From positions 62,001-126,000 of the forward strand of contig CADAJJ010000001.1 in the NCBI GenBank assembly GCA_902788205.1: 64,000 nucleotides of DNA, in the 5' to 3' direction. The notes below the pieces were generated by a model, which saw only the letters and a program-made list of their open reading frames with translations, was not told the DNA's origin and did no database searches. A program made the translations under genes and the position numbers. Positions 1 to 8,713 of the stretch are shown piece after piece. Each line of letters starts with the position of its first letter. Within the stretch, counting starts at the first letter, position 1. The DNA is from RUG023 sp900315435 (GTDB taxonomy: Bacteria > Spirochaetota > Spirochaetia > Sphaerochaetales > Sphaerochaetaceae).

Positions 1-1
1 G

Positions 2-1540
2 GACGACCACGACGGACCGCAATCCCATCATCAAAACGTCATGCTGGGGACCGACAGGGCAGACACCAACGGTGACGACCCGATCCGTCTGTATCTCAAG
101 GAAATCGGACGGGAGAACCTGTTGACGGGCGACCAGGAGGTGGAGCTTGCCAAGAAGCTTGAGCAGGGCAGCGAGATCATCAAGGCGGTCATCCGTGACA
201 GCGGCATCATGATCACCCGCTTTTCCAACATCCTGCAGACGATCAACACCAAGATCGACGACGAGGAAGGCAATTTCAGCCCGAAGGACTACAAGGAGCT
301 GATCACCAACCAGAAGCGTTACTCCCAGTATTACAAGGCACAGCTGAAAGCCCTTGGCCTTGAGAAGCCGTTGAGGAACTACGTTGCCAGCAAAGAGCAG
401 AAGAACTCTTCCGGCAAGAACATCTTCAATGACGAGGAGCTGAAGAAACAACGCAAGGTGTTGCTGGAGAAGCTGGCCAAGGTCAAGCTGGAGCAGGAAG
501 AAATCATGGCCTTCACCCAGGACTTCGTCGACGCCGAGATCAGGATCAAGCAGTGCAACGAGACCAAGCAGCGGTATGAGAACAAGTTGCAGATTTCCAG
601 CGCCAAAGACCTGAGACAGCTAGGCCGTGACCTGAATACCAGCAGCAAGTGCAGGGAAATCGAGCAGAACCTGCAGCTCTCCGCCGATGAGATCAAGGAG
701 AACATCAGCCAGTTGCAGCACACCGAGAAGCAGCTGAAGATGATCGAGTACCAGTTCGAGGAGTCCACTGACGACATCCTCGTCCATGCCGAGAAGATCA
801 AGACGGGACAGAAGATGATGAAGGAGGCGAAGGACAAGCTGACCAAGGCCAACCTGAGGCTTGTCGTATCCATCGCCAAGAAGTACACCAACAGGGGCCT
901 GCATTTCTTCGATTTGGTCCAGGAAGGAAACATCGGGTTGATCAAGGCGGTCGAGAAGTTCGATTACCGCAAGAAGTTCAAGTTCTCGACCTATGCGACC
1001 TGGTGGATCCGCCAGGCGATCACCCGCTCGATCAGCGATCAGGCCCGTACCATCAGGGTGCCCGTGCATATGATCGAGCAGATCAACAAGGTGGTGAGGG
1101 AGAGCAGGATCCTGATGCAGTACCTCGGCCGCGAGCCGACGGACGCTGAGATCGCGGAACGCCTTGGCTGGACCGAGGAGAAGGTCAAGACGGTGAAGAA
1201 CGTCGCCAGGGAGCCGATCAGCCTCGAGACGCCGGTTGGCGAGGAGGAAGATTCGCTTCTGTCGGACTTCATCGAGGACAAGGATGTGCAGGATCCTGCC
1301 AAGCAGGCGGCGTTCGCCTTGTTGAAGGATTTGCTCAAGGGCGTGCTGGAGACGCTTCCGGCCAGGGAGCAGGAGGTCATCCGCATGCGCTTCGGCCTGG
1401 ATGACGGCTACCCGCTCACCCTCGAGGAGGTCGGTCTGATTTTCGGAGTCACCCGTGAGCGAATCCGCCAGATTGAGGCGAAGGCCCTTCGCCGTCTGCG
1501 GCATCCCAAACGCAGCCGCGTGCTGAAGGACTTCGTATGA
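2..1540 (+). CDS. rpoD: RNA polymerase primary sigma factor RpoD, 5' end cut off by window edge
   Basis: Directs RNA polymerase to housekeeping promoters. The frame is open from base 2 with no stop, and the conserved region 1.2 motif DPIRLYLKEIG begins only about 24 codons in, so the true start and region 1.1 lie before the window; the ATG at 41 is an internal methionine. About 512 residues are visible. A charged, helix-rich non-conserved stretch (roughly residues 60-270) precedes region 2, recognisable by NLRLVVSIAKKY, the EGNIGLIKAVEKFD core and TYATWWIRQAITR (roughly 280-345). Region 4 carries the helix-turn-helix LEEVGLIFGVTRERIRQIE near residues 472-492, and the protein ends shortly after it, as primary sigma factors do. 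The stop overlaps the next start by four bases (ATGA), so the two genes are probably translationally coupled. Confidence 0.97.
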   Translation, partial: DDHDGPQSHHQNVMLGTDRADTNGDDPIRLYLKEIGRENLLTGDQEVELAKKLEQGSEIIKAVIRDSGIMITRFSNILQTINTKIDDEEGNFSPKDYKELITNQKRYSQYYKAQLKALGLEKPLRNYVASKEQKNSSGKNIFNDEELKKQRKVLLEKLAKVKLEQEEIMAFTQDFVDAEIRIKQCNETKQRYENKLQISSAKDLRQLGRDLNTSSKCREIEQNLQLSADEIKENISQLQHTEKQLKMIEYQFEESTDDILVHAEKIKTGQKMMKEAKDKLTKANLRLVVSIAKKYTNRGLHFFDLVQEGNIGLIKAVEKFDYRKKFKFSTYATWWIRQAITRSISDQARTIRVPVHMIEQINKVVRESRILMQYLGREPTDAEIAERLGWTEEKVKTVKNVAREPISLETPVGEEEDSLLSDFIEDKDVQDPAKQAAFALLKDLLKGVLETLPAREQEVIRMRFGLDDGYPLTLEEVGLIFGVTRERIRQIEAKALRRLRHPKRSRVLKDFV

Positions 1541-1815
1541 CGAAAGAGGATTTGATTCCGGTTGTCAGGCAACTCGCGGCGAAGGCTTTGGTCAAGACCC
1601 CTTTGGGCGTCGATGACATCATCGACGCTCTTGGCGGTAGTTCGAACGCGTTGCTCCAGGATGTGGCGAAAGTCTACCGCATGCTGAAGGAATTGAAGGT
1701 AGACGTGACCGACGATGGAAGGATCCGGGCCTACGAGGAGCAGCATGCGGGAAAGGACATGGCCGGCGACCTTGTCAAGGCGGGGCTTGGGTTCCTGCAT
1801 GTACTGAAGAAGTAA
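1537..1815 (+). CDS. Conserved small protein of unknown function, coupled to rpoD
   Basis: A 92-residue protein starting within the rpoD stop codon (ATGA overlap), which supports it as a real gene of the rpoD operon. It has no signal peptide or membrane segment. The first half looks helical (ends VYRMLKELKVDVTDDGRIRAYEE), and the C-terminal 20 residues are glycine and hydrophobic rich (GDLVKAGLGFLHVLKK). I do not recognise a domain. An MKE/HTH-like small regulator is possible from the predicted helix-rich pattern, but nothing in the sequence proves it. Its position suggests it is made together with the sigma factor. Confidence 0.75.
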   Translation: MTKEDLIPVVRQLAAKALVKTPLGVDDIIDALGGSSNALLQDVAKVYRMLKELKVDVTDDGRIRAYEEQHAGKDMAGDLVKAGLGFLHVLKK

Positions 1816-1825
1816 GGCTTCGTCA

Positions 1826-1855
1826 TTGACACAGGAAACGCTACGGTTGTATTTT
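1826..1855 (+). promoter_or_regulatory. Sigma-70-like promoter for the zinc-ribbon gene
   Basis: A perfect TTGACA at 1826-1831 is followed after 18 bases by TATTTT at 1850-1855. Transcription would begin near 1862, giving a leader of about 43 bases with a good ribosome site (AGGAGAG at 1894-1900). The same transcript probably continues into the RNase P RNA. Confidence 0.6.
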
Positions 1856-1904
1856 GATATGGCTGTACGCGTTGTGTTGATTTGTAGTGTTCCAGGAGAG
1901 AAAC

Positions 1905-2747
1905 ATGGAAGAAGAGAAGAAGACGGTGTTTGAAAAACTGAACCAGCTGCAGGATGTTCTGATGCAGAAGTTCGCTCTCGAGGATGAGATCGAGCAGCTG
2001 CCGAAAAACCTGAAGATCCAGCAGGAGCAGTTGGCCTTGGTCAACAAGGAATATACCGAGGTACTTGCCGCTTCCCAGAAGGCACAGGACGACCTGAAGA
2101 ACCTGCGCTTCGAATATGAAGACGTGGTTACCCGGAGAGAATCCTCCGAGAAGAAGATGGAGACCATCGCCACCCAGCGCGAGTTCGAGGCTCTCGAGAA
2201 GGAAATCAAGGACGCAAGCGCCAGCGAGGAGGAACTGCTCAAGCAGGTCCGTGCCAAGGAACAGGAGTCCAAGGAACTTGACGCCCAGTGCGAGGCCAAG
2301 AGTGCCGAGCTGAAGGCCCAGCAGGAGCAGGTCGACACCGAGAGCGCCAAGATCGAGAGCGTGACCAGCGAGAAGCAGGCCAGACTCGCCGACCTTGAGG
2401 CCAAGTGCAGAAGCTACATCGACGACAAGATCAACGAGGAGCTGTACGAGAAGTTCTGCACCATCGTCAAGAGCAAGCATGGCAAGGGCATCGTCCCCAT
2501 CCATGGCGTCGTCTGCCAGGGGTGCCATATCGTGCTCCCGATCCAGTTTGTCAATGACGTGCGCAGTGGCGAGAACATCGAGTTCTGCCCGTACTGTTCC
2601 CGTATCCTGTACTATGAGGAAGTCGAGGGCGCCGAGGAGCAGTTCACCTCTGTCGAGAAGGAAGACGTGGAGGACGACGAGCAGAATAGCGAGGGTAGCG
2701 GTCTTTCCGAATTCGCCGACGAGGGCGAGTTCGACGATATCGTTTGA
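1905..2747 (+). CDS. Coiled-coil protein with C-terminal C4 zinc ribbon (CdsZ-like)
   Basis: A 280-residue protein. Residues 1 to about 165 are heptad-like and rich in Glu, Lys, Gln and Leu, indicating a long antiparallel coiled coil. A zinc ribbon follows with CxxC pairs at 204/207 (CQGC) and 228/231 (CPYC), then a strongly acidic tail. This architecture matches the widespread C4-type zinc ribbon family (CdsZ in Chlamydia), thought to bind nucleic acid or assist other proteins; the exact role is unsettled. The start at 1905 is preferred because AGGAGAG sits 4 bases upstream; an in-frame GTG at 1887 would lie ahead of that site. It lies directly before the RNase P RNA gene. Confidence 0.85.
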   Translation: MEEEKKTVFEKLNQLQDVLMQKFALEDEIEQLPKNLKIQQEQLALVNKEYTEVLAASQKAQDDLKNLRFEYEDVVTRRESSEKKMETIATQREFEALEKEIKDASASEEELLKQVRAKEQESKELDAQCEAKSAELKAQQEQVDTESAKIESVTSEKQARLADLEAKCRSYIDDKINEELYEKFCTIVKSKHGKGIVPIHGVVCQGCHIVLPIQFVNDVRSGENIEFCPYCSRILYYEEVEGAEEQFTSVEKEDVEDDEQNSEGSGLSEFADEGEFDDIV

Positions 2748-2753
2748 GCTTTT

Positions 2754-3085
2754 TCCGGTAGGATAGATGATCGCAGGGGGGTCGCCCCCCTGAGGAAAGT
2801 CCGGGCTCCAGAGGACAATGGCGCCGGTTAACGGCCGGTAGCGGTAACGCTCAAGATAGCGCCACAGAAAACAAACCGCCCGCAAGGGTAAGGGTGAAAA
2901 GGTGGGGTAAGAGCCCACCGCGTGGCTGGTGACAGCCATGGCAGGGCAAGCCTCGCCAGGAGCAAGACCAAGTAGTAGTCTGGGTGGTCCGCCTATAGGC
3001 TACGGGTAGGTCGCTTGAAACCACGGGTAACCGTGGTTCTGGATAGATGATCATTGATACAGAACCCGGCTTATTGCCTACCGGA
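2754..3085 (+). ncRNA. rnpB: RNase P RNA, bacterial type A
   Basis: Catalytic RNA that matures tRNA 5' ends. The family signature GAGGAAAGTCCGGGCTCC is present near 2791, followed by the expected AGAGGACAATGG, the ACAGAAAACA block, and GGTGGGGTAAGAGCCCACCG. The tail has the conserved ACAGAACCCGGCTTA that base-pairs with the P4 region. The ends were set by helix P1: TCCGGTAGG at 2754-2762 pairs exactly with CCTACCGGA at 3077-3085. Length, about 332 bases, is normal. It begins only a few bases after the stop of the zinc-ribbon gene, so it may be processed from a shared transcript. A T-rich run follows P1 and could help end transcription. Confidence 0.96.
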
Positions 3086-3109
3086 TTCTTTTGATAAGGA
3101 TGGAAGAAC

Positions 3110-3835
3110 GTGGGAAAACGAGTACTCCTTGGTTTCATCGCGTTCTTCCTTTTTCTTTTTCCCCTCTACGCAGCCAGCGACCTCCAGCAACTCTATGAGG
3201 CGGGAGAGTACCGCAAGGTGATTTACGAGGGAAGGTCTCTGCCGATCGACCAGGACAGGCTCCTCTGGGAATCTGCAAGCTATGAAGCGCTCGGAGAACA
3301 CAGGGCAGCCTATGAAACCGCACTGCTTGGGTTTGTCTGGGACCTGGAGGCAAGTCCCGAACGGACCCGGCTGGGCAGGCTTGCCATGATCAACGGCTTT
3401 GCCGCAGGGGATCCCCAAGGAGTGCTTGGGTTGATGGCGGAGGTGGATCTCGACCAGGAGAGTGCCGAGGCTTGTTATCAGGCGGCTCTCCAGCTGGGGA
3501 AAACCGAGACGGCAAGAAAGCTCTTCGACACCTGGTTGCGGTCGACGGTGAGCGACTATGAGTATGCGCTGATGCTGGTGGGAGGCGGGGTTTCCGTCTC
3601 TGACGTGCTGGATGCCTCGCACGGGCTGTCGCCTAAGGAAAAGCTTGCCGTCTATCAGGCGGTCGCGAGGCGCACGCTTCCGGCCGGCGACCTCTCGCTG
3701 CTCATGCAGGCTGCCGAACTGCTGGAGGGCGAGGATGTGGAGCGCAAGGGCTTGTATACGCTTCTTGCCGACTTGGCGGAACGGATGAATCAACGCGTGC
3801 TCGCACGGAGATACCGGACCCAGGCGGGAGGATAA
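3110..3835 (+). CDS. Secreted TPR-like protein of unknown function
   Basis: A 241-residue protein starting at GTG, with the purine-rich AAGGATGGAAG just upstream. It has a clear signal peptide: MGKR, a hydrophobic run through FLFLFPLY, then a probable signal peptidase I site after YAA (near residue 22). The remainder is helical and repetitive (LYEAGEYRKV, SASYEALGEHRAAYETAL, CYQAALQLGKTETARKLF), typical of tetratricopeptide-like helical hairpins. It is probably periplasmic. It ends three bases before the radical SAM gene, so the two are likely cotranscribed. I do not recognise an orthologous family with a known function. Confidence 0.75.
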   Translation: MGKRVLLGFIAFFLFLFPLYAASDLQQLYEAGEYRKVIYEGRSLPIDQDRLLWESASYEALGEHRAAYETALLGFVWDLEASPERTRLGRLAMINGFAAGDPQGVLGLMAEVDLDQESAEACYQAALQLGKTETARKLFDTWLRSTVSDYEYALMLVGGGVSVSDVLDASHGLSPKEKLAVYQAVARRTLPAGDLSLLMQAAELLEGEDVERKGLYTLLADLAERMNQRVLARRYRTQAGG

Positions 3836-3838
3836 AGG

Positions 3839-6280
3839 ATGTCTATGTATCATACGTATGAACAACTGAAACAGGATCTTCTCTTGGTGCGGAACCCGGC
3901 AAGATACTGTGGTGGGGAGTACCATCTTGGCGTGAAGCACGTGCAGGAAGGGGACCTGCATGTGGCGGTCTGCTTCCCTGACTTGTATGAAATCGGCATG
4001 AGCAACCATGCCATGCGCATCCTCTACGACCTGTTCAACCGCATGGAAGGGGTCTGCTGCGACCGCGTCTTTGCCGTCGCTCCGGATTTCGAGAAACTGC
4101 TGAGAGAAAAACAGGTTCCGCTCTATACCTTGGACGAGGGACGTCCTTTGAAGGAGCTCGACCTTTTGGCAATCAGTCTTGGCTATGAGCTCTGTGCCAC
4201 CAACATCCTGCAGGTGTTGGAGCTAGGCGGTATCCCGCTCCACACCGGGGAACGCGGGGAAGGTGACCCGATTGTCATCATGGGAGGGCCGGCTTCCACA
4301 AACCCGGCGCCCTTTGCCAGATTCATCGACTTCTCCTACATCGGTGAGGCCGAGAACGGCATGGAGGAACTGGTCGGAATCATCCGCCGGGGCAAGCAGC
4401 AGGGCAAGCCGAGGAAGGTGATTGTCGAGGAGTTGAAGAGCCTTGATTTCCTCTGGTATCCAGGCAAAAAACTGGCCTTGCGGAGGATTGACGAGCACTT
4501 TACCGACACGGAAGACAAGCTTTTCCAGTACTACGTGGTGCCTGGCTTCCAGGTCGCCCAGGATAACGGCATCGTCGAAATCATGCGCGGTTGCCCCAAC
4601 GGTTGCCGTTTCTGCCATGCGGGGCAGTACTACAAGCCGTACCGGCAGAAAAGCCAGGAGGTGATTCTTGCCCAGGTGGAGCAGAATGTCCACCAGTTCG
4701 GTTTCCGCGAGGTAACCCTTTCCTCGCTTTCTTCGGGCGACTATCCCCATATCAAGGAACTGATCCAGAATCTGAACAACCAGTATATGGCCGAGCATAT
4801 CAGCTTCAGCCTTCCCAGCCTGAAGGTCAGCACCTTCAACCTGGACGTGCTGGAGCAACTGAGCGAGGTGCGCAAGAGTGGCCTGACCTTTGCCATCGAG
4901 ACCCCGATCAAGGAATGGCAGCAGTCGGTCAACAAACTGGTCGACGTGGAGACGATCATCGACATCATCACCGTCGCCAAACAGCGGGGCTGGAAGCTGG
5001 CCAAGTTCTATTTCATGGTCGGTCTTCCTTTTGTCGACCGGGCGGTAGAGAACCAGGCGATTGTCGATTATCTTGCCAAAATCTGGGACGCGACCCATAT
5101 CCACATGCATATCAACGTCGGGACTTTCGTTCCCAAGGCGCACTCGCCCTACCAGTGGGCCGCCCAGCTGACCGAAAGCCAGTCCTACGAGCAGCTCTCC
5201 ACATTGAAGCGGATGGTGACTGCCCGCATCCCTGGCACCAAGCTGAGCTACCACGAACCGTTTACCAGCTACATCGAGGGGTTGGTCAGCAGGGGGGACG
5301 GACGGTTTGGGGACGTCATCGAGCGCGCCTACCGCAAGGGTTGCCGCTTGGACGCATGGGACGAGTATCTCGACAAGGATAGCTGGAGAGAGGCGATTGC
5401 CGAAGCAGGTTTCCCGGTGGACGAGAAGATCTGCGGGGGATTCGACGTGGACGAGTCGCTTCCCTGGGATAGTGTCTCGCTCAGAGTGGGCAAGCCCTAT
5501 CTGAAGAACGAATACCTGAAGGCGAAAGAGCGGCTCATGACGGTCCGTTGCGATCTTGACTGCCAGCACCAATGTGGTGCCTGCAGCAAGCGTTTCCCTG
5601 TCCAGGACGAGAAGAGCCAGGACATCAGGCTCCTGCCGAAGCGCGTGCTTCCTACGCTGCCGGTCAGACAGGTGGTCTTCACCTACCGCAGGGACGGAAG
5701 GGCCTTGTACATCAGCCATATCAACGCCATGAGGAACTGGGAGATGGCATTCCAGCGCAGCGGTCTTTTCATCCAGTTCACCCAAGGCTTCAACCCGAAG
5801 CCACGCATGGAGTTCGTCAACCCGCTTTCCCTGGGCTTCAAGGGAGAGGAAGAGGTGATGATGGCGGAAATCGGCGTGGTTGACGGACAGGGCGCCGAGG
5901 TGATGAGACAGAAGCTGCAGGAGTCCTTGAACGAGGGGTATACGCTGCTTGACGCCTTCATCATCCCGCCCGATACCAAGACGGGCAGGAAGGAATCGCT
6001 GGCACCTTACATGACCGGGTCGCTCTACCTGGTGGATACCTTCGGGAAGGAACCTTACGAGAGCGCGCTTGCCAAGAGCGAGTTCGCGACCAAGGCGGGT
6101 GAGGGCCGGTGGTCGGTGAAGACCCCGGGAGAAACCAACCTGGTCAAGAGCGTCTTCGGCAAAGATGTGGACAAGTTCAAGGTGGCAAGCGACATCTCCA
6201 TCACCCGTACAAAGCTTTTTGCGGGCAGCTGGGACGACGATTTCCTTTCCTTCTTCCGCAAGAAGTACCCCGACGCCTAA
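3839..6280 (+). CDS. Radical SAM protein (TIGR03960-type) fused to DUF2344
   Basis: An 813-residue two-part protein. The N-terminal part resembles B12-binding-like radical SAM proteins; the iron-sulfur motif CxxxCxxC is at residues 252, 256 and 259 (CPNGCRFC). A cysteine cluster follows around residue 570 (CDLDCQHQCGACSKRF). From about residue 610, starting VVFTYRRDGRALYISH, the protein matches the DUF2344 family. In many bacteria these two are separate neighbouring genes or a fusion, often near rng or ribosomal protein genes; an RNA modification role has been suggested but not established. The ATG at 3839 lies behind GGGAGGATAAAGG. No membrane segment is visible. A strong terminator hairpin follows. 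Confidence 0.88.
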   Translation: MSMYHTYEQLKQDLLLVRNPARYCGGEYHLGVKHVQEGDLHVAVCFPDLYEIGMSNHAMRILYDLFNRMEGVCCDRVFAVAPDFEKLLREKQVPLYTLDEGRPLKELDLLAISLGYELCATNILQVLELGGIPLHTGERGEGDPIVIMGGPASTNPAPFARFIDFSYIGEAENGMEELVGIIRRGKQQGKPRKVIVEELKSLDFLWYPGKKLALRRIDEHFTDTEDKLFQYYVVPGFQVAQDNGIVEIMRGCPNGCRFCHAGQYYKPYRQKSQEVILAQVEQNVHQFGFREVTLSSLSSGDYPHIKELIQNLNNQYMAEHISFSLPSLKVSTFNLDVLEQLSEVRKSGLTFAIETPIKEWQQSVNKLVDVETIIDIITVAKQRGWKLAKFYFMVGLPFVDRAVENQAIVDYLAKIWDATHIHMHINVGTFVPKAHSPYQWAAQLTESQSYEQLSTLKRMVTARIPGTKLSYHEPFTSYIEGLVSRGDGRFGDVIERAYRKGCRLDAWDEYLDKDSWREAIAEAGFPVDEKICGGFDVDESLPWDSVSLRVGKPYLKNEYLKAKERLMTVRCDLDCQHQCGACSKRFPVQDEKSQDIRLLPKRVLPTLPVRQVVFTYRRDGRALYISHINAMRNWEMAFQRSGLFIQFTQGFNPKPRMEFVNPLSLGFKGEEEVMMAEIGVVDGQGAEVMRQKLQESLNEGYTLLDAFIIPPDTKTGRKESLAPYMTGSLYLVDTFGKEPYESALAKSEFATKAGEGRWSVKTPGETNLVKSVFGKDVDKFKVASDISITRTKLFAGSWDDDFLSFFRKKYPDA

Positions 6281-6304
6281 GCAGGCAAAGGCAGGTGGCG
6301 CGCG

Positions 6305-6335
6305 AGGACCGCTTCGTTTTGTTCGAGGCGGTCCT
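6305..6335. terminator. Strong hairpin terminator between convergent genes
   Basis: Twelve-base arms (6305-6316 and 6324-6335) pair with one G-T wobble around a T-rich seven-base loop. It lies between the converging radical SAM and mazG genes and can serve both strands, although neither side has a long T run. Confidence 0.7.
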
Positions 6336-6341
6336 TGCTCT

Positions 6342-7199
6342 TCAGTAGGTGGACGGCTCCTTGTGGCCTGGTCGTTTCGGCTCCTTGGCCTTGACCTCGT
6401 CCCACAGGTCGTTCATCTCCTTTACGTGCTCCTTGTCCAGCGGCACCTTGCGCTCCTGGCTGAGCTTGTCGACCTTGTTGAAACGCTCCTCGAACTTGCG
6501 GTTGGCCCGGTAGAGGGCTGTGGATGGGTTGACCCCCAGGTGCCTGGCATAGTTGATGACGGCAAAGAGCAGGTCGCCGACTTCCAGCTCGACCTCGTCA
6601 GGGACGCGGTCCAAGGCGGTGTCCGCCTCGATTACCTCGTCCAGCTCCTCGCAGACCTTGTCGATCACTCCCTGTTTGTCAGGCCAGTCGAAGCCGACCT
6701 TTGCCGCTTTTTTGGAGATTTCCTTGGCACGCTCAAGCGGGGGAAGGGAATCAGGCACTTTGCTGAAGAAGTTGTCGGAGGCGGGCTTGCGTCCTTCGAC
6801 GTTCTCCTTGATCGTGTTCCACTGGTCGAGCACTTCGTCCGGCGTGGTGGCGTGGGAGGTGTTCGAGAAGACGTGGGGATGGCGGCGGACCAGTTTCTCG
6901 CAGACTCCGTTGATGGAGTCGACGATATTGAAATCGGGTTTCTCATTGTGCATCTCCAGCAGCATCATTACGTTCAACATGATGTCGCCAAGCTCTTCTT
7001 GTTCCCCGCTGGGATCCTGTTTGTCCAAGGCGTCGATATATTCGTAAGTCTCGTCCTGCACGTTGCCGGCAATCGATTTTGGGTTCTGCTGCCGGTCCCA
7101 TGGGCAACCTTCGGGACTACGGAGCATGGTGACGATATGGAACAACTCCATAAGGGCGTCGGAAAGTTGCTGTTTCCTTTCAAATGTATACGGAATCAT
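6342..7199 (-). CDS. mazG: MazG nucleoside triphosphate pyrophosphohydrolase
   Basis: Hydrolyses (d)NTPs to monophosphates and pyrophosphate, cleaning the nucleotide pool. The 285-residue protein has the two MazG repeats expected of the full-length family: the first with LRSPEGCPWDRQQ and the metal-binding EELGDIMLNVMML, the second with ELEVGDLLFAVINYAR and the ending NRKFEERF. The ATG at 7199 is chosen over an upstream in-frame start because the conserved N-terminus begins here and GGAGAT lies nine bases ahead; residues encoded further upstream do not resemble the family. It diverges from the membrane gene at 7358. Confidence 0.94.
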   Translation of the reverse strand: MIPYTFERKQQLSDALMELFHIVTMLRSPEGCPWDRQQNPKSIAGNVQDETYEYIDALDKQDPSGEQEELGDIMLNVMMLLEMHNEKPDFNIVDSINGVCEKLVRRHPHVFSNTSHATTPDEVLDQWNTIKENVEGRKPASDNFFSKVPDSLPPLERAKEISKKAAKVGFDWPDKQGVIDKVCEELDEVIEADTALDRVPDEVELEVGDLLFAVINYARHLGVNPSTALYRANRKFEERFNKVDKLSQERKVPLDKEHVKEMNDLWDEVKAKEPKRPGHKEPSTY

Positions 7200-7220
7200 A
7201 ACGTAGGTATCTCCAGCTAC

Positions 7221-7249
7221 AGGATACCGAATTATGGTGTCGTGCTCAA
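7221..7249 (-). promoter_or_regulatory. Promoter of mazG
   Basis: On the reverse strand, TTGAGC (7244-7249) and TATCCT (7221-7226) are 17 bases apart. The predicted start near 7214 would put the ribosome site GGAGAT at the very 5' end of the message. Confidence 0.5.
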
Positions 7250-7357
7250 TCGACTGCCTTCCTGAAGAAAAAACCAAAAAAGCGACGGAATCCGCGCGGA
7301 AACATCTGCCGGAGCCCAAGTCTCTATGGTATCATGCTTACAAAACTGGGGACTTGT

Positions 7358-8611
7358 ATGGAATCAGGGGTGTTGTGGTATGAGAAACTCCGGCGCGACG
7401 TCTGCTACGCTGGCCAGCCAAAAGAAATTTTTGATCAGATTTATCCGGAAATCCAGGAAAGCAATCGCCGGATCATGGCTCGCATAAGCAGCTTGGGATT
7501 CCTGATTGGTCTTGTCCTTTTCCTTTCGAGTTTCAAGGAAGGAGTCCTCGTCCCCAGCCGCATCGTCTATGCTGCAATCGTGGTAGGCAGTTTCCTGTTG
7601 AATGCCATTTGCCACAGCAGACTCAGAGCGCATCCCAACGTGATGCGCGTCACGGCGTTGTGCATGGTCTTCTTCCTGCTGATGGTGGGCATGTACATCG
7701 CTTTCGTGCCGAGCACCCTTGGCGATCGTCCCGCCATCTCGTTCATCAGCCTGATGGTCGCCATTCCATTGATGCTGACCGACACCGTATGGGTCATGAC
7801 CATCGTCCTCTTCTGTGCCTCGTCGATTTTTCTCTTTTTGTCCCATATGCTCAATTCGCCGGCCGTCTTCCTGGCGAATGTCACCAATGTCTGCGCGTTC
7901 GGCGTGCTAAGCCTGATGTTCTTCTCGGTCATGAGCAACAGCACTGCCCAGAGAATTGCCGACCATCGGCATCTGGAAGAGGAGAAGGAGAAGAACACCA
8001 AGATCCAGACCAACATGATCATGGCCCTTTCCTCCATCATCGAAGAGAACACCGAGGCCAATAACGGCATCAACGGGTTGCGGAGCGAATACTTGCTGGT
8101 CGAGATCCTGAAGTCGCTGTCGAGGCGGAAACCTTATCGGAATCTTGTCACCGACGCCTATATCGAGAACGTGAAGAAGGCCTTTCCGTTCAGAGAGATC
8201 GGCCGAGTTCGGAACATGCGGTACGGGCTTCCCTACCAGGAGCAGTTCTCCAAGGCAGATCTTTCCCGAATCAGGATCAAGTGCAAGGAAGGCGGCGCCT
8301 TGATCGAGCGGACGTTGGAGGGGCTGCAGGATGACATGATCGCCAGCATCGCCAAGAACATGATCCTCTACAGCCATGAGAACTGGGATGGTACCGGTCT
8401 TGAGGGACTGAAAGGCGAGGAGATTCCGTTGGAAAGCCGGCTCGTCAACCTGACCGAGACCTTCGACGGGTTGACCAGAAGCGGACTGTCCGAGCCCGAG
8501 GCGATCAAGCTCACCCAAAGCCGTGTCGGCATCTGGTTTGACCCGGCTTTGGTGGACGCCTTTTCCGAGGTGACGGAAGTCTACCGCAATCAGGGCAGGG
8601 TCGATTCCTGA
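7358..8611 (+). CDS. Six-helix membrane protein with a degenerate HD-GYP domain
   Basis: A 417-residue protein. The first half has about six hydrophobic segments (from ISSLGFLIGLVLFL to VCAFGVLSLMFFSVM), then a charged helical linker (HLEEEKEKNTK). The C-terminal half follows the pattern of HD-GYP cyclic-di-GMP phosphodiesterases: SHENWDGTGLEGLKGEEIPLE aligns with the HxEnwDGtGYP-GLkGeeIPl region, and WFDPALVDAF matches the family's final helix. However, the HDxGK metal site reads REIGR, GYP reads GLE, and the later vaDxfDAL reads LTETFDGL. It is therefore probably not an active phosphodiesterase and may bind ligand or signal structurally. Start: ATG at 7358 behind GGGGA; an in-frame ATG at 7334 is the alternative. 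Confidence 0.75.
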   Translation: MESGVLWYEKLRRDVCYAGQPKEIFDQIYPEIQESNRRIMARISSLGFLIGLVLFLSSFKEGVLVPSRIVYAAIVVGSFLLNAICHSRLRAHPNVMRVTALCMVFFLLMVGMYIAFVPSTLGDRPAISFISLMVAIPLMLTDTVWVMTIVLFCASSIFLFLSHMLNSPAVFLANVTNVCAFGVLSLMFFSVMSNSTAQRIADHRHLEEEKEKNTKIQTNMIMALSSIIEENTEANNGINGLRSEYLLVEILKSLSRRKPYRNLVTDAYIENVKKAFPFREIGRVRNMRYGLPYQEQFSKADLSRIRIKCKEGGALIERTLEGLQDDMIASIAKNMILYSHENWDGTGLEGLKGEEIPLESRLVNLTETFDGLTRSGLSEPEAIKLTQSRVGIWFDPALVDAFSEVTEVYRNQGRVDS

Positions 8612-8637
8612 ACGAAACGGTGCAGTGGTTCCGGACG

Positions 8638-8668
8638 GGGGAGGCAATGGCTTCCCCTGTCTTGTCTA
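8638..8668 (+). terminator. Intrinsic terminator after the HD-GYP-like gene
   Basis: GGGGAGGC (8638-8645) pairs with GCTTCCCC (8650-8657) around AATG, with one G-T pair, followed by a T-rich tail (TGTCTTGTCT). Confidence 0.6.
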
Positions 8669-8713
8669 GGGATTATTTTGTTGCGGGATGTTGCAAACAG
8701 CCGTACACTGGAA

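Noticed and set aside
1731..2939. A 402-codon open frame on the reverse strand over the zinc-ribbon gene and RNase P RNA
   Set aside because: It runs antisense to a well supported gene and to rnpB, has no ribosome site, and has the Leu/Ala/Gly-rich composition of GC-rich antisense frames.
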